A stretch of 12,249 nt of DNA from an archaeon (GCA_020057445.1 JAGVFV010000205.1:1-12249), one strand, 5' to 3'; shown: positions 1-5,569, numbered from the stretch's first letter. Notes: a model not told the origin generated them from the sequence alone. Program-made: numbers and translations.

Positions 1-1
1 A

Positions 2-517
2 TAGTTTTCTGGGAAGGTTTCGTAATTCTTCAAGCGACGTATGGATGCGGCTGATCAGCACGATGTCGTCAGTCGATGCTGCGATCGAGCGGCCGGTCTC
101 TTCGCTCTTTGTCTGCAGGTTGACAATCAGCTGCGACACATACGAAAGCTCGACAGGCCAGTGCTCACCATAACTGAGCTGGAGGTCTACGATGCAGGAG
201 AGCAGGCCTTGTGCATCTGGGAATGCTTGTTTTTTTCTTTTTGACCATTCTCTGCCATCTGGCGTCTCGAGGGCAAATCCGGTCTCTCTGAGGTAGGTAA
301 AAGTGCCTGTGTCACAGGTCCAAAGATCTTCACTATTGCTTATGACTGCGTGCTGGTCTGAGAACAGGCGGTCTGTTTTATTGTCGACCTGGAGGACTGA
401 TCGTGCAGGTATTGCCATCTCGTCGAGGATGGGGAAATAGTGTTTGACGACAAGGGATCTTCTGACACGGACTTTTTCTTTTTCGATTCTTTCTAGTTGA
501 GATTCGAGCGTTGTCAT
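2..517 (-). CDS. Hypothetical cytoplasmic protein, 3' end cut by window edge
   Basis: The minus-strand frame is open from an ATG at 517 to the window edge, giving 172 visible codons and no stop, so the C-terminus is missing. The start is set by a Shine-Dalgarno GAGGTG at 525-530, 7 nt before the ATG, and a TATA-like CTTAAATA at 553-560. The protein starts MTTLESQLERIEKEK, a charged, probably coiled-coil segment of about 20 residues. A mixed soluble domain follows (for example EDLWTCDTGTFTYLRETGF), with a helical stretch near the visible end. There is no signal peptide or membrane helix. I do not recognise the family. The terminator of the next upstream gene separates the two, so it is probably transcribed alone. 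It is one of few leadered, non-secreted genes here. The reading frame is well supported; the function is unknown. Confidence 0.72.
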   Translation of the reverse strand, partial: MTTLESQLERIEKEKVRVRRSLVVKHYFPILDEMAIPARSVLQVDNKTDRLFSDQHAVISNSEDLWTCDTGTFTYLRETGFALETPDGREWSKRKKQAFPDAQGLLSCIVDLQLSYGEHWPVELSYVSQLIVNLQTKSEETGRSIAASTDDIVLISRIHTSLEELRNLPRKL

Positions 518-524
518 GGATAAG

Positions 525-560
525 CACCTCACATGACGGGATGCTCCTGTCCTATTTAAG
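525..560 (-). promoter_or_regulatory. TATA box and Shine-Dalgarno of the left-edge gene
   Basis: On the minus strand, CTTAAATA (553-560) precedes the ATG at 517 by about 42 nt. The predicted transcript start is near 530, leaving a leader just long enough to carry GAGGTG (525-530). Predicted by eye only. Confidence 0.5.
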
Positions 561-659
561 CATTTTCATTTGTAACTCCTCGAGAATGAGGTCATCTTTC
601 TTGGCAGAGAACGCTCATAAGAGCCGGATGCGAACCTTTCTGCAGAGCCCGAAGGAGTG

Positions 660-688
660 GGAAAAAGAAAAAAAAAAGGAATAAAAAT
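660..688 (-). terminator. Tandem T-tract terminator after Cys-rich PEFG protein
   Basis: Directly after the TAA at 689, the minus strand reads T-rich runs (a T5, a T10 and a further T5) separated by short C/A spacers. This is typical of archaeal intrinsic termination at U-tracts, without a required hairpin. Similar tandem tracts follow the other surface-protein genes in the window. Confidence 0.6.
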
Positions 689-1081
689 TTATTTCTTCCT
701 GAGGAAGAAGAATCCTGCGACTGCGCCGGCAACAGCGACTCCTGCCGCGACAAGTCCGAATTCAGGGACTTCAGGTTCCTTTTGGTTGCATGCTCCTTCG
801 AAGCAGCCAAGGTCGCAAAGGACGATCTCTTTCCTGAATTCTTCAGGGTTGAAGTTTATGCCGTCGCAGAAGTATTCGATGAGATAGCCGTCTGGGCCGT
901 CACAGTAGTCTGAATCTTCTGAATTGTAGTATCCACCGTTGGCGAAGTGCGAGCCGCCAGTTGTCCCTTGTGTAAAATAGTCATGTCCGCCATCGCTGTC
1001 TGTGCAGGGAATCCATTCGTCTGCAAGGACAGTTGTCGCGAAGGCCAAAGCGACCATCAAAAATAAGCTTAGTTTTTTCAT
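689..1081 (-). CDS. Secreted Cys-rich protein with PEFG-type C-terminal sorting signal
   Basis: This 130-aa protein has a Sec signal peptide (residues 1-20, MKKLSLFLMVALAFATTVLA) and a mature domain with six cysteines (26, 60, 72, 89, 93, 98). Its motifs include CTDSDGGHDYFTQGTT, DYC, EYFC and a final C-x3-C-x4-C, a pattern I associate with small extracellular domains of DPANN archaea. The C-terminus is VPEFG (105-109), about 17 hydrophobic residues rich in Ala and Gly, then LRKK. This tripartite tail resembles PEFG-CTERM/PGF-CTERM signals, which in other archaea are processed by archaeosortase-like membrane proteases. No such enzyme is visible here. The start is supported by GGAGG at 1090-1094, 8 nt upstream. 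It probably forms a disulfide-stabilised surface protein. Its molecular role is unknown. Confidence 0.85.
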   Translation of the reverse strand: MKKLSLFLMVALAFATTVLADEWIPCTDSDGGHDYFTQGTTGGSHFANGGYYNSEDSDYCDGPDGYLIEYFCDGINFNPEEFRKEIVLCDLGCFEGACNQKEPEVPEFGLVAAGVAVAGAVAGFFFLRKK

Positions 1082-1089
1082 CTTTTATT

Positions 1090-1166
1090 CCTCCATTTCT
1101 TGGATGCATATCCAAAAAAGCAATTTCGTTACTATTATTAAGTAGAAAATAACTGTTTTTTATAAA
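1090..1166 (-). promoter_or_regulatory. Promoter, leader hairpin and RBS of Cys-rich PEFG gene
   Basis: TATA box TTTATAAA lies at 1159-1166, about 85 nt before the ATG, predicting a 5' leader of roughly 55 nt. The leader contains the hairpin TTGGAT-GCAT-ATCCAA (1100-1115; 6-bp stem, 4-nt loop) five nt upstream of the Shine-Dalgarno GGAGG (1090-1094). A weaker TATA-like element (CTTAATAA, near 1136-1143) is an alternative. The position is compatible with translational control, but this is inference. Confidence 0.5.
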
Positions 1167-1185
1167 TGTTGTGCCTTTTTGGGCG

Positions 1186-1231
1186 CATCTGGCAACGAGC
1201 AGGCATCATGGCCAAGGTCAATAGCCAGATG
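1186..1231. repeat. Inverted repeat CATCTGGC/GCCAGATG
   Basis: Perfect 8-bp arms, CATCTGGC (1186-1193) and GCCAGATG (1224-1231), enclose 30 nt that includes the palindrome TGGCCA. It lies between the T-tract terminator of the 79-aa gene and the TATA box of the Cys-rich PEFG gene. It could be an operator or a 3'-end structure. A related hairpin, TCTGGC-TTC-GCCAGA, occurs near 4151-4165. Confidence 0.45.
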
Positions 1232-1261
1232 GGGAAAAAGAAGGAGAAAAAGTGAAAAAAA
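1232..1261 (-). terminator. T-tract terminator of PEFG/79-aa operon
   Basis: After the TGA at 1262 the minus strand has T7, T5 and T5 runs separated by CAC, CTCC and C spacers. This is the same tandem layout as after the other surface-protein genes. Confidence 0.55.
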
Positions 1262-1501
1262 TCATACCGTGACAATCATGCCTTGGTAGATGAGCTGCAC
1301 TGGCATGCCGTTGACTCGTTCAGGAAGATAGGTCTGCAGTCGTTCAATGTCTTGCAGGGCGATGGTCTTCGTGTCGTTGCCCACATGGACAAGGATTTTC
1401 CTGTCCACCATCTCCACGCGCAGGGCATAGGGCGCTGAGAGCGGGAATGCCTGCCTGGTGATATCTGCCTGGAATTCTTTGCATATCCGTTCGAGATCCA
1501 T
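1262..1501 (-). CDS. Small cytoplasmic protein in operon with PEFG surface protein
   Basis: This is a 79-aa protein starting MDLERICKEFQADITRQAF and ending YQGMIVTV. It has no signal peptide and no membrane helix. The sequence alternates short predicted strands (ALRVEMVDRKILVHVG, PVQLIYQGMIVTV) with a central helix (ALQDIERLQTYL), consistent with a compact alpha/beta fold. I do not recognise a family. The ATG lies 2 nt after the TAA of the upstream PEFG gene, and AGGCGA, inside that gene's end, is a weak Shine-Dalgarno. The two are therefore almost certainly one transcript, ending at the T-tracts that follow. Coupling a cytoplasmic protein to an exported one suggests a role in making, exporting or regulating it, but nothing in the sequence proves this. 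Confidence 0.75.
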   Translation of the reverse strand: MDLERICKEFQADITRQAFPLSAPYALRVEMVDRKILVHVGNDTKTIALQDIERLQTYLPERVNGMPVQLIYQGMIVTV

Positions 1502-1503
1502 GC

Positions 1504-1953
1504 TTATCGCCTGAGGATGAAGAATGCTCCAAGCGCCCCGATGAGCGCAAATCCGCCTGCGATGAGCCCGAATTCTGGGATTTCTTGCTCTTCTATGTGG
1601 TAGTTGTGGTTCTTTCCGTTGACATCTACCTTGTACACGCCGCAGTCATCTGCAGCGACAGTGTATGCCTCAAAGCAGAATGTTCCGCTCGAGTCGATCA
1701 CGACATTGCCGCTTGCCACTGTTGCACCGGGATCGCATGATGCCTGGCCCGGCTGTCCTGTGATGTCCCAAGGGGCGCTTCCCGCAGGGAAGTTATTGCC
1801 ATTGACAAAGACAGTTTCGCCAATGCCATACTCGTTGACATCCTGGGTCGTATCTCCGCAGACGCCGTTTGTAGTCCAGATGGATCCTGGTGTTGCGATT
1901 GCAGATGATGCGAGTACGCACATCAATATTCCGAACAATAATGCTGTTTTCAT
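1504..1953 (-). CDS. Secreted surface protein with PEFG-type C-terminal sorting signal
   Basis: This 149-aa protein has a signal peptide (1-20, MKTALLFGILMCVLASSAIA), a mature beta-rich domain, and the tail IPEFG, hydrophobic stretch, LRR at the extreme C-terminus. The mature part has four cysteines (32, 73, 93, 104), enough for two disulfides. Its motifs, SIWTTNGVCG, GETVFVNG, SGTFCFEAY and CGVYKVDV, suggest a single beta-sandwich. I chose the ATG at 1953 rather than an in-frame GTG at 1962, because that GTG falls inside the Shine-Dalgarno AGGGGGTG (1960-1967), whose G run sits 8 nt before the ATG. It is first in an operon with the 79-aa gene. It is presumably anchored to or released from the membrane by a sorting protease acting at PEFG. 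Its role is unknown; the domain resembles small adhesive or envelope modules. Confidence 0.83.
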   Translation of the reverse strand: MKTALLFGILMCVLASSAIATPGSIWTTNGVCGDTTQDVNEYGIGETVFVNGNNFPAGSAPWDITGQPGQASCDPGATVASGNVVIDSSGTFCFEAYTVAADDCGVYKVDVNGKNHNYHIEEQEIPEFGLIAGGFALIGALGAFFILRR

Positions 1954-1959
1954 TTGTTG

Positions 1960-2060
1960 CACCCCCTAAGGTAGTTGTGTTTATTGGAGGAATTGCAAGC
2001 ACTTGCAGATGACCTTCCATATCACGAACAGTATTTGGTAAGCTGTTCATGTTTATAAAC
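1960..2060 (-). promoter_or_regulatory. Promoter, leader and GGGGGTG ribosome-binding site
   Basis: GTTTATAAAC (2051-2060), a self-complementary TATA element, lies about 100 nt upstream of the ATG at 1953 and predicts a leader of about 75 nt. The leader carries the palindrome TGCAAG-CA-CTTGCA (1994-2007). The ribosome-binding site AGGGGGTG (1960-1967) matches the archaeal GGAGGTG consensus except for one A-to-G change that still allows G-U pairing. The same GGGGG form precedes the genes at 9107 and 8694. Confidence 0.55.
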
Positions 2061-2168
2061 ATTTGGTTAGTACTCTTCTCAAGTGGAGTCAACTTACATT
2101 CTTTATGAAGAGGGCAATTGTCCTTTTCCATTTGCTGTGGATGTATTTTCATGTTGTGGAGAGCTACA
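2061..2168. other. Divergent intergenic region
   Basis: Between the two divergent promoters (minus at 2051-2060, plus at 2169-2177) lies about 108 nt with no credible coding frame, tRNA or strong hairpin. I see only AT-rich sequence suited to divergent regulation. Confidence 0.4.
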
Positions 2169-2177
2169 TTTTTAAAA
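2169..2177 (+). promoter_or_regulatory. TATA box, leaderless promoter
   Basis: TTTTTAAAA starts 30 nt before the ATG at 2199. That distance places the transcript start at or next to the start codon. The same 29-31 nt spacing recurs for the starts at 3042, 4251, 5611, 6503, 7755 and 8161. Confidence 0.6.
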
Positions 2178-2198
2178 CCGAGGTCATTTTCATCACGT

Positions 2199-2996
2199 AT
2201 GAAAGTCGGCGTGCTCGATATCATCCTTGGCCTGGTAATCGTGGCATTGATAGGATTGCTCATCTATGCTGTCTCGACCCGTGTGCCTGAGCCGTTCACA
2301 GAATTGTATTTTGAGAACCATACGACGCTTCCTGAATATTCTTCAGATGCGGATTTTGTCTTTTCAGTCAATAACCTGGAGAACAAGGACATGACATATG
2401 ATGTCTTTGTCCGAGGCGAATCAGCAGCAGAGAATGTGTCCATCACCTCTTTTTCCGTCGACATCCCTTCGGGAGAGAAGAAGAGCTTCCGCGCAGAATA
2501 CTCTCTTCCTGAGGGGTTTGGGACAGGAAGGGTCATCGTAGAGCTCGCAAACAAGAATCAGAGCATCCATTTCTGGACAACGTATGCGAGGGATGTCATC
2601 TCGTATTTTGGCAAGCTCAAGCCTGCTGATTGCGTCCCTATGCTTGTGACTGATGATCCGATTATCATGAAGGTGAATGCGACGCACGGGGCAAACGTGG
2701 TCCTCCTTCTTGACGGAAGAGTGCTCATGAACATGACACTCAACAGCACCAAGTACATCAATATCTCGCAAAAGGGATTTCTTGACGTCTGGTTCACGAA
2801 CGATTATTCCAACCAGACACTCGGCATCGACCGCAATGTCGTGGTCAATTATGTCAAGGCAGATGGATTGTATTATGAGAGATTCCTCGTTGACGAGGGA
2901 AGCGGCCTTTCTGCGTTCGACTGCCTCCGGACGAGGGAGGGAAACAGGCTTTCTTCCAACGGCGCAATTCGCCTGAAAATTGCTACCAGTAGGTAA
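2199..2996 (+). CDS. Membrane-anchored extracellular protein, DUF1616-like, with carbohydrate-binding-like motif
   Basis: This 265-aa protein starts MKVGVLDIILGLVIVALIGL. One N-terminal membrane helix (about 5-26) anchors a long extracellular part. Residues 30-135 begin EPFTELYFENHTTLP, which resembles archaeal DUF1616-type surface domains. Residues about 160-225 contain FTND (199-202) and DRNVVVNYV (211-219). That pairing recalls xylan-binding CBM36/CBM60 domains, where FTND and DRN lie in calcium and sugar-binding loops. There are seven N-glycosylation sequons (Asn 40, 79, 160, 178, 182, 188, 205), fitting the adjacent glycosyltransferase. The 2199 ATG is preferred over an upstream in-frame ATG because it starts the membrane helix and sits 30 nt after the TATA box. 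The function is inferred as surface glycan binding or envelope structure. Both domain assignments are from memory and tentative. Confidence 0.72.
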   Translation: MKVGVLDIILGLVIVALIGLLIYAVSTRVPEPFTELYFENHTTLPEYSSDADFVFSVNNLENKDMTYDVFVRGESAAENVSITSFSVDIPSGEKKSFRAEYSLPEGFGTGRVIVELANKNQSIHFWTTYARDVISYFGKLKPADCVPMLVTDDPIIMKVNATHGANVVLLLDGRVLMNMTLNSTKYINISQKGFLDVWFTNDYSNQTLGIDRNVVVNYVKADGLYYERFLVDEGSGLSAFDCLRTREGNRLSSNGAIRLKIATSR

Positions 2997-3010
2997 GGAC
3001 AATCGCAATA

Positions 3011-3018
3011 TTTATAAA
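3011..3018 (+). promoter_or_regulatory. TATA box, leaderless promoter of glycosyltransferase
   Basis: TTTATAAA lies 31 nt before the ATG at 3042 and predicts initiation at that codon. An in-frame ATG at 3018 overlaps the TATA box and cannot be transcribed from it, so it is rejected as a start. Confidence 0.65.
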
Positions 3019-3041
3019 TGAGCCTGTGCTCCGTTTCTCTC

Positions 3042-3962
3042 ATGAAAACGACTGTTCTCATCCCCTGCCTGAATGAGGAGATGACTGTCGCAAAGGTCGT
3101 CAAGGACTTCAGGAAAGAATTGCCAAAGGCAGATATCATCGTGTATGATAATGGTTCGGCCGATAAGACTGTCGCCCGCGCAAAGGCAGCAGGGGCGGTC
3201 GTCCGTCTTGCCCCACGAAAAGGCAAGGGCAATGCGATGAAGAAGATGCTTGAGGAGGTCGATTCTGACATCTATATACTTGTCGACGGTGATGACACGT
3301 ATGATGCGAAGTCTGTGAAGAAGCTCATGGCGCCTGTGCTGAATCACCAGGCAGACATGGTCGTCGGGACAAGGCTTGAATCATTCAGGAAAGAAGAGAA
3401 GCGCTTCCTGCATAATATCGGCAACAGGATCATCCTTTGGCAGATGCATTTCTGCTTCCCATGCAAGATCACGGACATGCTCTCAGGCTATCGCGTATTC
3501 ACGAGGGATGTGGCAAAGAGCATCAATCTGATGAGCTCTGGATTTACTGTAGAGACAGAGATGACTATCAAGACCCTCGAGAACGGTTTTATGATCAAGG
3601 AGATCCCCTGCCCGTATAAGGAGCGGCCAAAGGGGAGCAAGTCGAAACTGTCGAGCTTTTCAGACGGCTGGTTCATCCTGACGACCATCCTTTCCCTGTT
3701 TCGTGATTACCGTCCCATGCAGTTTTTCGTGCTTTTTGCCATGGTGTCTTTTTCCGTCTGCGTGGGATTTGGCATCAATGTCGTGTTTGAGGTATTGCAT
3801 AAGGGCAGGATCTATAATTATGCAAGCCTGATCGCCGCAGTCTTCTTCCTGCTGCTCACGTTCCTCTTCTTCATGATGGGCATCATAGGGTCGAGCATCC
3901 ACGCTTCCAAAAGAGAGATGATGAATGCAATACAGAATATCAAACGCAAAATTGACAAATGA
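3042..3962 (+). CDS. GT2 family glycosyltransferase, dolichol-phosphate sugar synthase type
   Basis: This 306-aa enzyme probably transfers a sugar from a nucleotide donor to a polyprenyl or dolichyl phosphate on the cytoplasmic face. The N-terminus MKTTVLIPCLNEE is the classical GT2 start. VYDNGSADKT (34-43) is the nucleotide-binding region, and VDGDDTYD (81-88) carries the D-x-D metal site. MLSGYRVF (146-153) and the acidic ETEM (171-174) match the acceptor and catalytic region of DPM1/AglJ-like enzymes. Two membrane helices follow (about 226-250 and 261-285), then a basic cytoplasmic tail HASKREMMNAIQNIKRKIDK. The upstream sequon-rich surface protein suggests a role in N-glycosylation or glycan export. 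The 3' end is duplicated downstream in decayed form (4081-4123, 5466-5536). The sugar specificity cannot be read from sequence. Confidence 0.92.
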   Translation: MKTTVLIPCLNEEMTVAKVVKDFRKELPKADIIVYDNGSADKTVARAKAAGAVVRLAPRKGKGNAMKKMLEEVDSDIYILVDGDDTYDAKSVKKLMAPVLNHQADMVVGTRLESFRKEEKRFLHNIGNRIILWQMHFCFPCKITDMLSGYRVFTRDVAKSINLMSSGFTVETEMTIKTLENGFMIKEIPCPYKERPKGSKSKLSSFSDGWFILTTILSLFRDYRPMQFFVLFAMVSFSVCVGFGINVVFEVLHKGRIYNYASLIAAVFFLLLTFLFFMMGIIGSSIHASKREMMNAIQNIKRKIDK

Positions 3963-3975
3963 TCTCAGTGCAGAA

Positions 3976-4003
3976 TGGGACTTTACCGAAGGTAAAAGTC
4001 CCA
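3976..4003. repeat. Hairpin immediately after glycosyltransferase stop
   Basis: TGGGACTTTACC, loop GAA, GGTAAAAGTCCCA form a 12-bp stem with one bulged A, starting 13 nt after the stop. No T-tract follows, so it is not a standard terminator. It may protect the 3' end or form part of the structured element at 4021-4079. Confidence 0.6.
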
Positions 4004-4020
4004 TATCTTCGCTTCCGTGC

Positions 4021-4079
4021 GAGCTGACCTTGAGCTTTTGCTCAAGGGCAAAGTAACTGCAGTTACGCGAGGTCAGCTC
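4021..4079. ncRNA. Structured element: three-way junction, RNA or DNA cruciform
   Basis: The outer arms GAGCTGACCT (4021-4030) and AGGTCAGCTC (4070-4079) pair perfectly over 10 bp. Inside are two compact hairpins: TGAGC-TTTT-GCTCA (4031-4044) and GTAAC-TGCA-GTTAC (4053-4066). Together they form a three-way junction of 59 nt. The last base is one nt before the second copy of the glycosyltransferase 3' end, so the element abuts a sequence boundary exactly. It lacks tRNA landmarks. It could be a small structured RNA, a folded recombination site or a short mobile palindromic element. The pairing is directly visible; the RNA label is a guess. Confidence 0.45.
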
Positions 4080-4080
4080 T

Positions 4081-4123
4081 GATGAACGCGATACAGAATA
4101 TCAAGAGGAAGATGGATAAATGA
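4081..4123 (+). pseudogene. Second copy of glycosyltransferase 3' end (remnant)
   Basis: This stretch reads MNAIQNIKRKMDK-stop and matches the last 13 codons of the glycosyltransferase (MNAIQNIKRKIDK). Several differences are synonymous (GCA/GCG, AAA/AAG, CGC/AGG, GAC/GAT), and weak similarity continues about 12 nt past the stop. There is no upstream coding part; homology begins where the three-way junction ends. It is best read as the tail of a lost glycosyltransferase paralogue, or a displaced gene end left by insertion. Confidence 0.7.
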
Positions 4124-4187
4124 ACTCAAGGCGATAGGAAGCCTTATTGCATCTGGCTTCGCCAGAGCGATTTCTTCATCACCAGGA
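4124..4187. other. Intergenic stretch with TCTGGC hairpin
   Basis: The main structure is TCTGGC-TTC-GCCAGA (4151-4165). It shares the CATCTGGC core with the inverted repeat at 1186-1231. I see no coding frame here. Confidence 0.4.
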
Positions 4188-4240
4188 TATTTATCACCTT
4201 TATAAACAAAATCAGTAAGGTTTATAAATAGTGATAAATA
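4188..4240. promoter_or_regulatory. Leaderless promoter inside a 20-bp inverted repeat
   Basis: The left arm TATTTATCACCTTTATAAAC (4188-4207) pairs with the right arm (4220-4240): an outer 10-bp match TATTTATCAC/GTGATAAATA and an inner 8-bp match TTATAAAC/GTTTATAA, separated by 2-3 unpaired bases. The TATA box TTTATAAA at 4221-4228 is 30 nt before the ATG at 4251 and lies inside the right arm. The left arm holds a second TATA-like box. A symmetric protein bound here would cover the TATA box, so this is a good operator candidate, possibly autoregulatory. Confidence 0.6.
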
Positions 4241-4250
4241 CATGCCCTCT

Positions 4251-5423
4251 ATGGACAAAGTATTGGAAGAGTACAATCCTTGGAATAAGGAATTGAATTA
4301 TGGGACAGACCGGCTGTTTAACTATCAGGATATTGTCTCTTTTTTATTCAGGAAGGAGATTCAGGTTATCACAGGCATTCGACGTTGCGGGAAAACGACT
4401 CTCCTTAGGCAATGCATGAGATACCTGATGGACAAAGGGATACCTAAGGCGCAGATTCTTTTCATCCCCTGTGATGATCCTCAACTGAAGATCAAGACCT
4501 ACGAAGATCTGATCAGTATCATTAAGAGATTCAAGAGAAAGGAAAGACTTTTTGTTTTTCTTGATGAGGTCCAGGTCATAAGATATTGGGAGAGATACCT
4601 GAAGTCTGCGTATGATGCGGATGCGGACATGAAGTTTGTCATCTCTGGATCCACCGCATCCTTCTTTGAGAAGGATGTTGCCAACTATCTGACCGGCAGG
4701 CACATATACCATAAGATAAAGACCATGACGTATAAGGAATATTCGCATTTAAAGCCGGATGGTACTTTGATGGATTACGCAGAATGGGGCGGTTTCCCTG
4801 AAATCATCAAAGCGGATTCTGTGGAGCAGAAGAAGGCGCTTCTGAGCAATTATTTGCAGACGATAATCTTGCGTGACATCATCAAGAGGAACAGCCTACG
4901 GAACGAAAAGGCGGCGACCTCCTTGTTGTATGCGCTGGTAAGTGTCGTCGGGGGGAAAATGAACATGGCCAGGCTTTCGCGGCAGTTCAATCTCAGCAGG
5001 AGCACAATCGAGAAATATGTGAGGATCGGCGTTGATGCATTCTTGCTTGAGGAAGTCGGTTTTTTTTCGCATTCCCGCCGAAAGCACGTGCAGAAAGAAT
5101 ATAAGCTCTATCCGGCAGATTACGGCTTTTGCAGGATCATCAATGACCGGTTCGAGAAGGGAAGAGCAATGGAATTTGCCGTTCTTCATGTGCTGGATAA
5201 ACCGTCATATTGGTCTTCAAATGGATTTGAGGTTGATTTTGTGGTGAACAATATTGCATTGCAGGTATGCGCCGGAGATGGCATTCCCTCACGAGAAAGA
5301 GAAGGGCTGACTGCATTTAAGAAGATTTTTGGCGCTGCAGGGATAGTATTGGCTAATCAGACGACCGATTCGACCATCTCAATCGAGGAGTTCATCTCAG
5401 ACCCGGATCATTATGCAAGATGA
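4251..5423 (+). CDS. AAA_14/DUF4143 family ATPase
   Basis: This 390-aa protein has the architecture of archaeal and bacterial DUF4143 ATPases. The N-terminal AAA domain has Walker A GIRRCGKTT (42-50), Walker B LFVFLDEVQ (100-108), a sensor-type ISGSTA (131-136), LTGR (147-150) and the family motif EWGGFPEI (178-185). A winged-helix-like segment follows (LSRQFNLSRSTIEKYVRIG, 242-260). The C-terminal DUF4143 domain has the nuclease-fold signature only in part: E308 and EVDF (327-330) are present, but the usual E-V-K is QVC (338-340), so nuclease activity is doubtful. ATG 4251 is preferred to 4242 because it lies 30 nt after the TATA box. Copies of the glycosyltransferase 3' end flank it, implying insertion. 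The biological role of this widespread family is poorly defined. Base composition looks somewhat more AT-rich than in the glycosyltransferase. Confidence 0.9.
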   Translation: MDKVLEEYNPWNKELNYGTDRLFNYQDIVSFLFRKEIQVITGIRRCGKTTLLRQCMRYLMDKGIPKAQILFIPCDDPQLKIKTYEDLISIIKRFKRKERLFVFLDEVQVIRYWERYLKSAYDADADMKFVISGSTASFFEKDVANYLTGRHIYHKIKTMTYKEYSHLKPDGTLMDYAEWGGFPEIIKADSVEQKKALLSNYLQTIILRDIIKRNSLRNEKAATSLLYALVSVVGGKMNMARLSRQFNLSRSTIEKYVRIGVDAFLLEEVGFFSHSRRKHVQKEYKLYPADYGFCRIINDRFEKGRAMEFAVLHVLDKPSYWSSNGFEVDFVVNNIALQVCAGDGIPSREREGLTAFKKIFGAAGIVLANQTTDSTISIEEFISDPDHYAR

Positions 5424-5465
5424 GACTGCGTATCGTGTGCACAAGAGCTGTGTGGAATATTTCTG

Positions 5466-5536
5466 TCCAGGCATTCATGCGTCCAAGAGAGATGATGAAT
5501 GCGATACAGAATATGAAGGGGAAGGCGGATAAATAA
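5466..5536 (+). pseudogene. Third copy of glycosyltransferase 3' end (frameshifted remnant)
   Basis: The stretch aligns with the glycosyltransferase end from IHASKRE to the stop. IHASKR is readable from 5473, then two bases are missing relative to the intact gene, and MMNAIQNMKGKADK-stop continues in another frame (5492-5536). Differences such as ATC/ATT, CAC/CAT and GCT/GCG in IHA are third-position changes, as expected from a formerly coding paralogue. It begins about 40 nt after the ATPase stop. No upstream part of the gene is left. Confidence 0.7.
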
Positions 5537-5543
5537 ATCCTAG

Positions 5544-5569
5544 ATGAATAAGCATAATTCTTTATTCAT
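5544..5569. repeat. Small inverted repeat ATGAATAA/TTATTCAT
   Basis: Perfect 8-bp arms at 5544-5551 and 5562-5569 surround a 10-nt loop. It lies just after the third glycosyltransferase remnant and 12 nt before the hydrolase TATA box. It may be an operator or a weak 3'-end structure. Confidence 0.45.

Noticed and set aside
2118..2198. Longer N-terminus for the DUF1616-like protein
   Set aside because: The extension has no matching promoter, overlaps the TATA box at 2169-2177, and places a Cys-rich segment before a perfectly placed membrane helix.
4021..4079. tRNA or tRNA-like gene
   Set aside because: The outer stem is longer than an acceptor stem, only two short hairpins are inside, and there is no T-loop GTTCGA-type sequence or anticodon arm.
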